Below are positions 1 through 10,453 of a DNA stretch of 64,000 nt, one piece after another. The translations under genes were made by a program, and so were the position numbers. Location of the stretch: contig NZ_RZYA01000004.1 in the NCBI RefSeq assembly GCF_004005495.1, forward strand, positions 1 to 64,000, in the 5' to 3' direction. The stretch's first letter is position 1, and every line of letters begins with the position of its first letter. Under the pieces are notes generated by a model. It did not search any database and was not told the origin of the DNA. It saw nothing but the letters and a program-made list of their open reading frames with translations. This DNA is from Streptomyces antnestii (GTDB lineage Bacteria > Actinomycetota > Actinomycetes > Streptomycetales > Streptomycetaceae).

Positions 1-96
1 AAACGCCCGGTTACATTCCGAACCCGGAAGCTAAGCCTCACAGCGCCGATGGTACTGCAGGGGGGACCCTGTGGGAGAGTAGGACGCCGCCGAACT
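1..96 (+). rRNA. rrf: 5S ribosomal RNA, 3' part
   Basis: The window opens inside a 5S rRNA gene. The segment carries the characteristic bacterial 5S 3' half: the CCGAACCCGGAAG stretch, then the GATGGTACTGC and GTGGGAGAGTAGG blocks. About 20-25 nt of the 5' end lie before the window. It is probably the last gene of an rRNA operon that continues upstream, because a strong terminator follows at once. The exact 3' end, placed at the GCCGAACT motif, is an estimate. Confidence 0.93.
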
Positions 97-107
97 AATT
101 TTGATAG

Positions 108-152
108 AAAGCCTCAACCCCCGAGTGGAAACTCGGGGGTTGAGGCTTTTTT
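108..152 (+). terminator. Rho-independent terminator of the rRNA operon
   Basis: A near-perfect 19-bp stem (AAAGCCTCAACCCCCGAGT against its complement) with a GGAA loop ends in a T-run at 145-152, just behind the 5S gene. It also lies just beyond the stop of the convergent MFS gene at 166, so it may end both transcripts. Confidence 0.93.
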
Positions 153-165
153 GCGTTTCCACGGG

Positions 166-1608
166 TCAGCCCACCACGCGCGGCAGTCGCGTGCTCAATG
201 CCGTGGTCAGGGCAACGGCAGCCAATTGGACGAGAAGCGTCGTCACCAAGGCGTCCCGCATTCCCATGCCCGGGACGAGGGTGAGGAAAAGGGAGCCCAG
301 TGTGGCGACGCCCAGAGCGAGGGCCGACTGCTGGGTGGTGATCATGACGCCGCTGCCCACGCCGGCCCGCGCGGCCGGCACCTCGGACAGGATGATCCGG
401 AAGAGTATGGGCAGTTGGAGCGCCTGGCCGGCGCCCGCGAGCGCCGCACCCGGCATCAGTTCGACGACGCCGAGATCCGGCCAGGTCCGCCAGGCCGTGA
501 GGGCGATCAGGGCGACGCCCACACCCTGGATGACGCCGCCCGCCGTGACGATCCGCGTACCGAAGCGAGCGATCAGGCGAGGCCCCGCGAGGGACACGGC
601 GAAGAAGACGACGGCCATCGGCGCGAGGGCCAGGCCCGCCGGTACCGGGCCGAGGCGTTCGCCCTGCTGGAGCGCCACCGCGATGACGAACATGAAGCCG
701 CTGAACCCGATGGAGAACGGCACGATCATGACCAAGCCGCGGCGCAGGGAGGTGAGTTCGAAGAGGCTGGGCGGAACCAGCGGGGTGCGGCCGTGCCGGT
801 CCGCACGGCGTTCCACCTGGTAGAAGGCGTAGGTGAGGAAGGGGAAGAGCGCGAGCGACAGCCAGGTCCACAGGGGCCAGCCCGCTGCCCTGCCCTCGGT
901 CAGGGGTGCGAGGAGCGTGAGCAGGGACGCGGCGAGGAGAGCGGTGCCGGGGCCGTCGACCGGCTCGGGGTGCGGGGAGCGGGTCTCGGGGACGGCGCGG
1001 GACGCGAGGACGAGGCCGACGATGACCACCGGCACGTTCACCAGGAACACGGACCGCCAGCCGGTGCCGAAGACGTCCGCGGCGACGAGGACGCCGCCGA
1101 GGATCTGGCCGGCGACCATGGACAGGCCGGCCGTCGCGCCGTACAGGCCCATGGCTTTCGCGCGGCGCGGGCCCGTCGTCGTGGACTGGATGGTGGCGAG
1201 GACCTGCGGGAGCATCGCGGCCGACGCGGCGCCCTGGGCGACGCGGGCGGCCACGAGGGACCAGGCGTCGGGGGCGAGTCCGCAGGCCAGCGAGGTCAGG
1301 CCGAAGGCGACCAGGCCGCCGAGGAAGAGTCTGCGCCGGCCGAAGAGGTCGCCGAGCCTGCCGCCGAGGACCAGCAGGACGGCGTAGGCGAGGCCGTAAC
1401 CGGCGACGACGAGTTCGAGGAGTGCCTCGCCCGCGGCCAGGTCGTGGCCGATGGTGGGCAGGGCGACGTTGACGATGAAGAAGTCGATCAGGGGGAGCGC
1501 CGCGCCGATGAGCACGGTGAAGAGCCCCAGCGAGCCGAGCGCCGGTGGGGCGGTGGCGGTGCGGGCTGGGGTGGAGACAGAGGGGGAACGGGTCCCGGTT
1601 CCGGTCAT
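166..1608 (-). CDS. DHA2-family MFS drug/proton antiporter
   Basis: A 480-residue integral membrane exporter of the EmrB/QacA (DHA2, 14-helix) type, expected to expel small toxic compounds using the proton gradient. The N-terminal half has the family signatures: IDFFIVNVALPTI in helix 1, the loop 2-3 motif GGRLGDLFGRRR and the motif-C-like helix 5 segment GATAGLSMVAGQILGG. A short Thr/Pro-rich cytoplasmic tail precedes helix 1. It is divergent from the XRE regulator at 1710, and the 100-bp gap holds repeated CTGGTA/TACCAG half-sites, so control by that regulator is likely. No clear Shine-Dalgarno precedes this ATG; it was chosen as the first start before the conserved helix. The substrate cannot be read from sequence. 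Confidence 0.9.
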   Translation of the reverse strand: MTGTGTRSPSVSTPARTATAPPALGSLGLFTVLIGAALPLIDFFIVNVALPTIGHDLAAGEALLELVVAGYGLAYAVLLVLGGRLGDLFGRRRLFLGGLVAFGLTSLACGLAPDAWSLVAARVAQGAASAAMLPQVLATIQSTTTGPRRAKAMGLYGATAGLSMVAGQILGGVLVAADVFGTGWRSVFLVNVPVVIVGLVLASRAVPETRSPHPEPVDGPGTALLAASLLTLLAPLTEGRAAGWPLWTWLSLALFPFLTYAFYQVERRADRHGRTPLVPPSLFELTSLRRGLVMIVPFSIGFSGFMFVIAVALQQGERLGPVPAGLALAPMAVVFFAVSLAGPRLIARFGTRIVTAGGVIQGVGVALIALTAWRTWPDLGVVELMPGAALAGAGQALQLPILFRIILSEVPAARAGVGSGVMITTQQSALALGVATLGSLFLTLVPGMGMRDALVTTLLVQLAAVALTTALSTRLPRVVG

Positions 1609-1635
1609 GGGTACCAGCGTCGTCGGGCGCTCAGA

Positions 1636-1677
1636 CTGGTACCAGAGTGTTCTTATCCTGGTAGAAGGACTACCTGG
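1636..1677. promoter_or_regulatory. Divergent operator region, CTGGTA half-sites
   Basis: Between the divergent MFS and regulator genes lies the perfect palindrome CTGGTACCAG (1636-1645). It is followed by CCTGGTAG-N5-CTACCTGG (1657-1677), an inverted repeat with one mismatch. A further TACCAG half-site is at 1612-1617, beside the MFS start. Clustered half-sites in a divergent promoter fit autoregulation by the XRE protein and control of the exporter; that assignment is inference. Confidence 0.5.
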
Positions 1678-1709
1678 AAACAGGATCCGGGGCGCGGCAC
1701 GCTGGAGGC

Positions 1710-2720
1710 ATGACCACGATGGCGCGGGCGACGACAGGAACGCGGACGACGACGACAGGGACAGGGACAGCGCGGACGGCCACAGGAACTGGTCCCGGGG
1801 CCGGGACTGGTAATGGGACCGGGACCGGGGCTGTGGTGCGGGCCGAGACGGACGGCGGTGCGGAGTCGGGGCCCAGGCGGGAGTCCGAGATCCGGCGGCA
1901 CGAGCTCGCCGACTTCCTGCGCAGCCGCCGCGCCCGCATCACCCCCGAGCAGGTCGGGCTGCCGCGCGGCCGGCGCCGCCGTACCCCCGGGCTTCGGCGC
2001 GAGGAGATCGCGCAGCTGTCCGCCGTCGGTGTCACCTGGTACACGTGGCTCGAACAGGCGCGGGACATCCAGGTGTCGGTGCAGGTCCTGGACGCCCTGG
2101 CCCGCACGCTGCTCCTCGACGCGAGTGAGCGGGCGCATCTCTTCCAGCTCGCCGGGGCCGTCGACCCGTCCCCCGCCGCGAGCTGCCAGACCGTCACCCC
2201 GGCGCTGCGGCTGATGCTGGAGAAGCTGGAGCCGCTGCCCGCGTGCGTCCAGAACAGCCGGTACGACATCCTCGCCTACAACCGCACGTACGGGCGGCTG
2301 CTGTGCGACCTGGACACGGTGCCGCCGGAGGACCGCAACTGCATGCTGCTGGTCTGCACGAACGAGCAGTGGCAGAAGTCGATCATCTTCCTGGAGGAGA
2401 CGATCCGGCTCATGGCGGCGAAGTTCCGCGGGGCGATGGCCGGTCATCTCGGCGAGCCCGCCTGGGAGTTGCTGCTCAAGCGGCTTGAGGACGGGTCGCC
2501 GCAGTTCCGGGAGGCGTGGCGGCTGCACGAGGTGGTGGGCTCGCGCAGCAAGACGAAGTACTTCCGTAACGCGCACGTCGGGCCGCTGTCCCTGGTCCAC
2601 ACCGACCTGTGGCTGGGGCCGGACCAGGGCGCCCGCCTGGTGACGTACACGCCCGCCGACGAGGAGACACGGAAGCGGCTCGACCGGCTTCAGGAGCTGG
2701 CGCCGGCCGTGGCCTCCTGA
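1710..2720 (+). CDS. XRE-family regulator with MmyB-like ligand-binding domain
   Basis: A 336-residue transcription factor. Residues about 50-130 form a helix-turn-helix typical of the MmyB-like family (the RRTPGLRREEIAQLSAVGVTWY region). The rest is the MmyB-like PAS-type ligand pocket, including NSRYDILAYN and the C-terminal HTDLW and GARLVTYTP motifs. The first 40 residues are an odd Thr/Gly tract (TTTTGTGTARTATGTG and similar) encoded by short ACGAC/GGGAC repeats. The start at 1710 is kept because GGAGG stands five bases before the ATG. Neighbouring MFS exporters on both sides suggest it senses a small molecule and controls efflux. Its 3' end overlaps the next convergent gene by 31 bp. 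Confidence 0.87.
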   Translation: MTTMARATTGTRTTTTGTGTARTATGTGPGAGTGNGTGTGAVVRAETDGGAESGPRRESEIRRHELADFLRSRRARITPEQVGLPRGRRRRTPGLRREEIAQLSAVGVTWYTWLEQARDIQVSVQVLDALARTLLLDASERAHLFQLAGAVDPSPAASCQTVTPALRLMLEKLEPLPACVQNSRYDILAYNRTYGRLLCDLDTVPPEDRNCMLLVCTNEQWQKSIIFLEETIRLMAAKFRGAMAGHLGEPAWELLLKRLEDGSPQFREAWRLHEVVGSRSKTKYFRNAHVGPLSLVHTDLWLGPDQGARLVTYTPADEETRKRLDRLQELAPAVAS

Positions 2721-4147
2721 ATCTCCGGCTGCTCCAGGCAGCGCGCGGTGCGCTGGGCGGTGGCGCGCGCCCAGCTTCCGCTGGTGAGGAGGCCGACGAG
2801 CAGGACGGCGACGCCGCAGCCCACCGTGATCCACCACGCGGGGCGGCTCGCGTCGACGAACGTCGTCGCGTACGAGGACGTGCTGATGCCCGACGCGAGG
2901 ACCGCGCCGATGACGGCGACGCCGAGGGTCTGGCCGATCTGGCGGCTGGTGGAGGCGACCGCGGCGGCGACGCCGGCCTGGGCGCGGGGCATGCCGGAGA
3001 CGGCGGTGTTGGTGATGGGGGCGTTGACGAAGCCGAAGCCGAGGCCGAACAGTACGTAGCCGATGAACCGCGTCACGTTCGACGTCTCCGCCTCGAACGC
3101 GGCGAACAGGACGCCGCTTGCCGTCATCGCGACGCCCGCGACGAGCAGCGGGATCCTGGGGCCGCGGCTGCCGACGAGGCGCCCGGAGAGCGGGGCGCAC
3201 ACCAGCGTCATGGCCGCCATCGGCAGCATCCACAGGCCCGCGTCCAGGGCGCTGAGGCCCCGTACGTTCTGCAGGTAGAGCGTCGACAGGAACAGGAAGC
3301 CGCCGAGCGAGGCGAAGGCGCTGACCGCTATCACCGTGGCGCCGCTGAACGGGGCCGAGCGGAAGAAGCGCAGGTCGATGAGGGGTTCGGCGCGGCGTGG
3401 CTCGTACGCGAGCAGGCCGACAAGGGCCGCGAGGGCGAGAGCCGCGAAGGCGACGATCGTGGGGGATGTCAGGCCCGCGCCGGGCGCCTCGATGATCGCG
3501 TACGTGAGCGAGCCGAGGAGCGCGATGACGAGGAGCTGGCCGACCGGGTCGGGGCGGCGCGGCTTGGGTGCGCGGGACTCGGGGACGTAGCGCATGGTCA
3601 GGAGGAGGGCGGCGAGGCCCACCGGCAGGTTGATCCAGAAGATGGAGCGCCAGCCGACCGAGTCGACGAGGACGCCGCCCACGATGGGGCCCGCGGCCAT
3701 GGAGATGCCGACGACGCCGCCCCAGACACCGATCGCCCGGGCGCGCTCGCGGGGCTCGGTGAACGTGTTGGTGATGATCGACATGGCGACGGGGTTGAGC
3801 ATCGAGCCGCCGACCGCCTGGATCATGCGGAACGCGATCAGGGACTCCAGGTTCGGCGCCACGGAACAGAGCACCGAGCCCACCGTGAAGATCACGAGCC
3901 CCGCCTTGAAGATCCGGCGGCGCCCGACCCGGTCGGCCGTCGAGCCCGCGAGCATCAGCAGCGAGGCCAGGACCAGGGTGTACGCGTCGATCGTCCACTG
4001 CATGCCGGAGACGCTCGCGCCGAAGTCCTTCTGCATGCTCGGCAGCGCGACGTTCAGGACCGTGTTGTCGAGGCTGACGAGCAGCAGGCTCATGCAGCAG
4101 ATCGCGAGGACGAGCAACCGCCGGCGGTGGGTCAGTGGAGGGGCCAT
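2690..4147 (-). CDS. DHA2-family MFS exporter
   Basis: A 485-residue, 14-helix drug:H+ antiporter of the EmrB/QacA type. It shows LDNTVLNVALP in helix 1, STADRVGRRRIFKAG after helix 2, the antiporter motif C region (GGVVGISMAAGPIVGG) in helix 5 and the WRSIFWINLP motif between helices 5 and 6. The ATG at 4147 sits directly before the first hydrophobic helix; no good ribosome binding site is visible, so it may be leaderless or start slightly elsewhere. The reading frame stays open for about 1.1 kb upstream, which is coincidence of high GC. Its stop lies inside the 3' end of the convergent XRE gene. Substrate unknown. Confidence 0.9.
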   Translation of the reverse strand: MAPPLTHRRRLLVLAICCMSLLLVSLDNTVLNVALPSMQKDFGASVSGMQWTIDAYTLVLASLLMLAGSTADRVGRRRIFKAGLVIFTVGSVLCSVAPNLESLIAFRMIQAVGGSMLNPVAMSIITNTFTEPRERARAIGVWGGVVGISMAAGPIVGGVLVDSVGWRSIFWINLPVGLAALLLTMRYVPESRAPKPRRPDPVGQLLVIALLGSLTYAIIEAPGAGLTSPTIVAFAALALAALVGLLAYEPRRAEPLIDLRFFRSAPFSGATVIAVSAFASLGGFLFLSTLYLQNVRGLSALDAGLWMLPMAAMTLVCAPLSGRLVGSRGPRIPLLVAGVAMTASGVLFAAFEAETSNVTRFIGYVLFGLGFGFVNAPITNTAVSGMPRAQAGVAAAVASTSRQIGQTLGVAVIGAVLASGISTSSYATTFVDASRPAWWITVGCGVAVLLVGLLTSGSWARATAQRTARCLEQPEIQEATAGASS

Positions 4148-4200
4148 GCATCTGACGGTAGCCCGAGCCGGGGAGGGGGCGCCCGCCCGGAGGGGACAGA

Positions 4201-4341
4201 GGGGACGGAGGTGTCCGCCCGGTGGGGGACGGGGGCGTCCGGGCGGTGGGAGACCGGGGCGTCCGGGCGGTGGGAGACAGAGGCTCCCGCCCGGTGGGGA
4301 CAGAGGCCTCCGGCCGGTGGGGACAGAGGCCTCCGGCCGGT
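4201..4341. repeat. Six tandem 23-24-bp G-rich repeats
   Basis: Six head-to-tail units occupy 4201-4223, 4224-4247, 4248-4271, 4272-4295, 4296-4318 and 4319-4341. The last two are identical (GGGGACAGAGGCCTCCGGCCGGT) and the others differ by a few bases. Most units contain a short inverted repeat (for example CCTCCGGCCGG). The array lies between the divergent starts of an MFS exporter and dusB, so it is in both promoter regions. Confidence 0.85.
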
Positions 4342-4399
4342 GGGGGACAATGGAGAGCCGTCCCTGTCCACCGCCGTACGTTTTCGGAGAGCCCGCCCG

Positions 4400-5530
4400 A
4401 TGTCCCAGCAGCTCACCATCGGTCCGCACCTCGTGCAGCCGCCCGTGGTCCTCGCACCCATGGCCGGTATCACGAACGCGCCGTTCCGCACCCTGTGCCG
4501 GGAGTACTCCGGCGGCAAGGGCCTCTTCGTGAGCGAGATGATCACGACGCGGGCGCTGGTCGAGCGCAATGAGAAGACCATGCAGCTCATCCGCTTCGAC
4601 GAGAGCGAGAAGCCCCGGTCGATCCAGCTGTACGGCGTCGATCCCGCGACCGTCGGCAAGGCCGTCCGCATGATCGCCGAAGAGGACCTCGCGGACCACA
4701 TCGACCTGAACTTCGGCTGCCCGGTCCCCAAGGTGACGCGCAAGGGCGGCGGCTCCGCGCTCCCGTACAAGCGGAACCTGCTGCGGGCCATCCTCAAGGA
4801 GGCCGTCAGCGGGGCCGGGGACCTGCCGGTCACGATGAAGATGCGCAAGGGCATCGACGACGACCACATCACGTTCCTCGACGCGGGCCGGATCGCCGTC
4901 GAGGAAGGCGTCACCGCGATCGCCCTGCACGGGCGCACCGCGGCCCAGCACTACGGCGGCACGGCCGACTGGGACGCCATCGCGCGCCTCAAGGAGCACG
5001 TCCCCGAGATCCCCGTCCTCGGCAACGGCGACATCTGGTGCGCCGACGACGCGGTCCGCATGATGCGCGAGACCGGCTGCGACGGAGTCGTCGTGGGGCG
5101 TGGCTGCCTGGGGCGGCCGTGGCTGTTCGGGGACCTCGTCGCCGCGTTCGAGGGAACGGGCAAGCCCGCCGCGCCCGGCATGCGCCAGGTCGCCGACGCG
5201 ATGGTGCGGCACGCCGCGCTGCTCGGCGAGTGGATCGGCGACGAGGCACGCGGTGTCATCGACTTCCGTAAGCACGTGGCCTGGTACCTGAAGGGCTTCT
5301 CCGTCGGCTCCGAGATGCGCAAGCGCCTCGCCATTACGTCCTCCCTCGCCGAGCTGCGCGCGGGGCTCGACGAGCTGGACCTCGACCAGGCGTGGCCCGT
5401 CGGCGCGGACGGCCCGCGCGGCCGCACGTCCGGCAACAACCGCGTCGTCCTCCCGGACGGCTGGCTGAAGGATCCCTACGACTGCGCCGGCGTCAGCGAG
5501 GACGCGGAACTGGACACGTCCGGGGGCTGA
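4400..5530 (+). CDS. dusB: tRNA-dihydrouridine synthase (DusB type)
   Basis: A 376-residue flavoenzyme that reduces uridine to dihydrouridine in tRNA D-loops using FMN and NADPH. The TIM barrel starts with VVLAPMAGITNAPFRTL and contains LNFGCPVPKVTRKGGGSAL, which carries the conserved active-site Cys. VTMKMRKGID, IALHGRTAAQHYGG and the phosphate-binding VVVGRGCLGRPWLF follow, then a helical tRNA-binding C-terminal domain. Length is slightly above the bacterial norm of about 330-350 because of a C-terminal tail. ATG 4400 is preceded by GGAGA at 4386-4390; an in-frame opening much further upstream crosses the tandem repeats and is rejected. Confidence 0.95.
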   Translation: MSQQLTIGPHLVQPPVVLAPMAGITNAPFRTLCREYSGGKGLFVSEMITTRALVERNEKTMQLIRFDESEKPRSIQLYGVDPATVGKAVRMIAEEDLADHIDLNFGCPVPKVTRKGGGSALPYKRNLLRAILKEAVSGAGDLPVTMKMRKGIDDDHITFLDAGRIAVEEGVTAIALHGRTAAQHYGGTADWDAIARLKEHVPEIPVLGNGDIWCADDAVRMMRETGCDGVVVGRGCLGRPWLFGDLVAAFEGTGKPAAPGMRQVADAMVRHAALLGEWIGDEARGVIDFRKHVAWYLKGFSVGSEMRKRLAITSSLAELRAGLDELDLDQAWPVGADGPRGRTSGNNRVVLPDGWLKDPYDCAGVSEDAELDTSGG

Positions 5531-5536
5531 CGCTCC

Positions 5537-6949
5537 TCAGGTCCGTGCGTGCAGCAGGTCGAGGCTGAGGGCGGCGCTCCAGGAGAAGTCGCGGGCGCCA
5601 CGGCCGTGCAACGTATACGGGTCCACGTACTCGGCGAAGTCCGTGTCGAGGGCCGTGTCCAGCATCGCCGTCCGCAGGCGGTCGGCCTCCGCACGCTCGC
5701 CGTGCAGCCGTAGCCCGCGCTCGACCAGCCAGTTCGTGTTGAACCAGGCCGGTCCCCGCCAGTAGCGGTGCGGGTCGAAGGACGGTCCCGTCAGGTCGTG
5801 ACTCGGGACGAGGCGGACCGTCGGCGTGCCCAGGCCGAAGCGGGGGCTGCGAGCCGTGCTCAGAAGAGCGGTGGTCACGTGGCGGGGGAGTGTCGGCAGG
5901 ATCAGCGGGATCAGGCCCGTGACGCCGTACTCGGGGATGAGGGCGCCGGTTTCTTCGGGGGTGGGCGCCCGTAGGTCCCGGCAGAAGAACATGCCCGTCG
6001 CCGGGTCCCACAGGCGTTCCACGAGCGCTGCCGTGAGGCGTTCGGCGCGGGCGTGGCGGGCTGTGGTGGGGGCGCCCAGCTCGACGGCGATGCGGGCCAG
6101 GGCGTGTTCGGAGGTGATCAGGAGGGCGTTGAAGGACGGGTCCTCGACGGCGAACCCGTTCGGAACGTCGGCCTGGTCCTCGTACAGCGCGTCCCGGTAG
6201 TCCGTCGCCAGGCGTACGTAGCGGCCGTAGTCGAGGTGGGTGGGGCGGTCGTCGGGGGCTCCGTGGTCCAGGTCCGCGCGGCGGAAGGCGCTCGCAGGGG
6301 CCGGGGCGATCCGGCTCAGCGGCGCGTCCCAGCAGGGGCTGTTGTCCATGCCTTGCTCCCAGGGATGGACGACGGCGGCGAGTCCGCCGCCGCCCAGGTC
6401 CCGGCGGTGCAGCAGGTAGCGGTGCCAGGCCGCCAGCCGCGGATAGACCCGTGACAGGAACGAACGGGACCGCGAGAGGGCCGGGTCGGCGCCGTGCACC
6501 AGCCAGGCGGCCAGGGCGTGTACGGGCGGCTGCACGATGCCGGAGGTCTGCACCGTGCGCGGCGCCCCGGCAGCCCGCCCCGCCGTCGTGGAGCGCCAGA
6601 AGTCGGGGCCGGGAAAGTACGCGTCGCAGGGGACCGAAGAGTTGAACACGATGTGCGGCACCCGGCCGTCACCCCACTGGGCGGCGAGTAGCGTCTCCAG
6701 TTCCAACTGGGCGCGCAGCGGCGACACATGGCGCAGTCCGACGGCGATGAACGCGGAGTCCCATGACCACTGGTGCGGATAGAGGGTGCGGGAGGGGACG
6801 GTGGACGTGCCCGTCCAGTTCGCCTCCAGGACCGCCGCGGCCCGCTCCCGCAGGATGGGGCGGCCGGCACCGGCTTCCCGGGTCGTACCCGTTCCCCGGG
6901 TCGTACTCGTTCCCCTGGTCGTACCCGTTTTCCGGGTCGTGCGGTCCAC
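5537..6949 (-). CDS. MGH1/GH63-like glycoside hydrolase
   Basis: A 470-residue (alpha/alpha)6-barrel protein of the family that includes mannosylglycerate hydrolase-like and GH63 enzymes. Conserved pieces are HQWSWDSAFIAVGL near residue 60, PHIVFN, HPWEQGMDNSPCWD, YWRGPAWFNTNW near the C-terminus and the following Glu-Tyr-Val-Asp-Pro-Tyr. The WDS Asp and a late Glu are the usual catalytic pair. There is no signal peptide, so it probably acts on a cytoplasmic alpha-glycoside. The GTG at 6949 has GGGGGAG six bases ahead, but the first 20 codons lie in an 18-bp tandem repeat. A second overlapping frame starts at 7046 with an equally good ribosome binding site, so the true N-terminus is uncertain. 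The stop is 6 bp from that of dusB. Confidence 0.8.
   Translation of the reverse strand: MDRTTRKTGTTRGTSTTRGTGTTREAGAGRPILRERAAAVLEANWTGTSTVPSRTLYPHQWSWDSAFIAVGLRHVSPLRAQLELETLLAAQWGDGRVPHIVFNSSVPCDAYFPGPDFWRSTTAGRAAGAPRTVQTSGIVQPPVHALAAWLVHGADPALSRSRSFLSRVYPRLAAWHRYLLHRRDLGGGGLAAVVHPWEQGMDNSPCWDAPLSRIAPAPASAFRRADLDHGAPDDRPTHLDYGRYVRLATDYRDALYEDQADVPNGFAVEDPSFNALLITSEHALARIAVELGAPTTARHARAERLTAALVERLWDPATGMFFCRDLRAPTPEETGALIPEYGVTGLIPLILPTLPRHVTTALLSTARSPRFGLGTPTVRLVPSHDLTGPSFDPHRYWRGPAWFNTNWLVERGLRLHGERAEADRLRTAMLDTALDTDFAEYVDPYTLHGRGARDFSWSAALSLDLLHART
6877..6945. repeat. 18-bp tandem repeat at a gene start
   Basis: Nearly four copies of an 18-bp unit, CCCGGGTCGTACCCGTTC and variants, start at 6877, 6895, 6913 and 6931. 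On the minus strand they encode repeated Thr-Thr-Arg-Gly-Thr in the glycosidase frame and Asn-Gly-Tyr-Asp-Pro-Gly in the overlapping frame. Confidence 0.85.
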
Positions 6950-7250
6950 AGGAACTCCCCCGGTCGGTCAGCCACGTGGCGTCGAGCATAGGGTCCCGCT
7001 CGGCCGCGACGACCGCGCTGACCTCGGTCAGTATCTGTCGGGTCATGACCCGCTCCCCGCCGCCCACCTCCCTCCCCCCGCTCATCTGTGCGCGCCGCCC
7101 GTCCACGCGTCTCCGCTCGACCCCGCCCACCACCCCCGTTCTGTCCGAATGCTGACATCCTGGCGTCCGAAAACAGCGTGATCCTCGCCACCCCTGATAG
7201 CCCTACCGCTCAGATGAGCAGTTTCAGGGCGGCTGTACATCTCAAAGGCA

Positions 7251-7320
7251 TGGCACTCAGTGCCACCACTCGATCATTTATGAGTTGAACTCAGGTGAGA
7301 GGAGAGCCCGCTCACCTGAG
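7251..7320. promoter_or_regulatory. Palindrome cluster in the ppdK upstream region
   Basis: The 575 bp between the glycosidase start and ppdK hold no convincing gene. They contain three perfect inverted repeats: TGGCACT-C-AGTGCCA (7251-7265), GAGTTGAACTC (7282-7292) and CTCAGGTGAG paired with CTCACCTGAG (7290-7299 and 7311-7320). The last could form a hairpin or bind a dimeric repressor. Further down, near 7460-7480, an AT-richer stretch (TTCGATCTGGGTATGTTCC) precedes ppdK and may include its promoter. Confidence 0.5.
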
Positions 7321-7524
7321 CGATATCCGGCCTCTACGGGGGTTGAGTCTTCAAGAAGTGAACGCAAGCGGTTGGTCATCGCGATCCATTAGTTACTTTC
7401 GATCTAGCGGCGGACGGGTGGTTACGGCCACATGACGCGCAAGTGGACGTACCCAGATGCCTTCGATCTGGGTATGTTCCTGGCCGTCAGGGCACCCCAC
7501 CGAGTCATCGAGGAGTCGAGACCC

Positions 7525-10242
<2,718 letters not shown>

Positions 10243-10320
10243 CAGCCGCTGGTCCGAAAAACTCCGGAGCCGTTGTCTGGGTGCCCGACCCTCACGAAAG
10301 GCAGCGGCTCCGGTGCACCG

Positions 10321-10363
10321 CAAGAGAGGGCGGTACCCCTGTGCGGGGGGTACCGCCCTCTTG
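10321..10363 (+). terminator. Terminator after ppdK
   Basis: An 18-bp stem with one mismatch (AAGAGAGGGCGGTACCCC, loop TGTGC, then its complement at 10345-10362) is followed by a short T/G run. A weaker CCGGAGCCG/CGGCTCCGG pairing lies just before it. It separates ppdK from the hexosaminidase gene. Confidence 0.85.
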
Positions 10364-10435
10364 TGCGTACACCCGCGGGCGCGTCCGCTCTTGGTGGTTC
10401 CGTGATGTCCGTTCCCTTGTGAGGCTCGGCAGGCA

Positions 10436-10451
10436 AGTGGTGTAGTCCACT
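10436..10451. promoter_or_regulatory. DasR-type site (dre) over a leaderless promoter
   Basis: AGTGGTGTAGTCCACT matches the DasR element consensus AGTGGTCTAGACCACT at 14 of 16 positions and is fully palindromic apart from the central pair. It ends two bases before the hexosaminidase ATG. TTGTGA (10417-10422) and TGTAGT (10441-10446), 18 bp apart, would form a promoter placing transcription start at or next to the ATG. A repressor here would block initiation directly. The GlcNAc-releasing product makes DasR control biologically sensible. Confidence 0.72.
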
Positions 10452-10453
10452 TC

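Noticed and set aside
2609..4399. In-frame upstream extension of dusB
   Set aside because: It would read through the antisense strand of an MFS gene and the tandem repeats; dusB has its own ribosome binding site at 4386.
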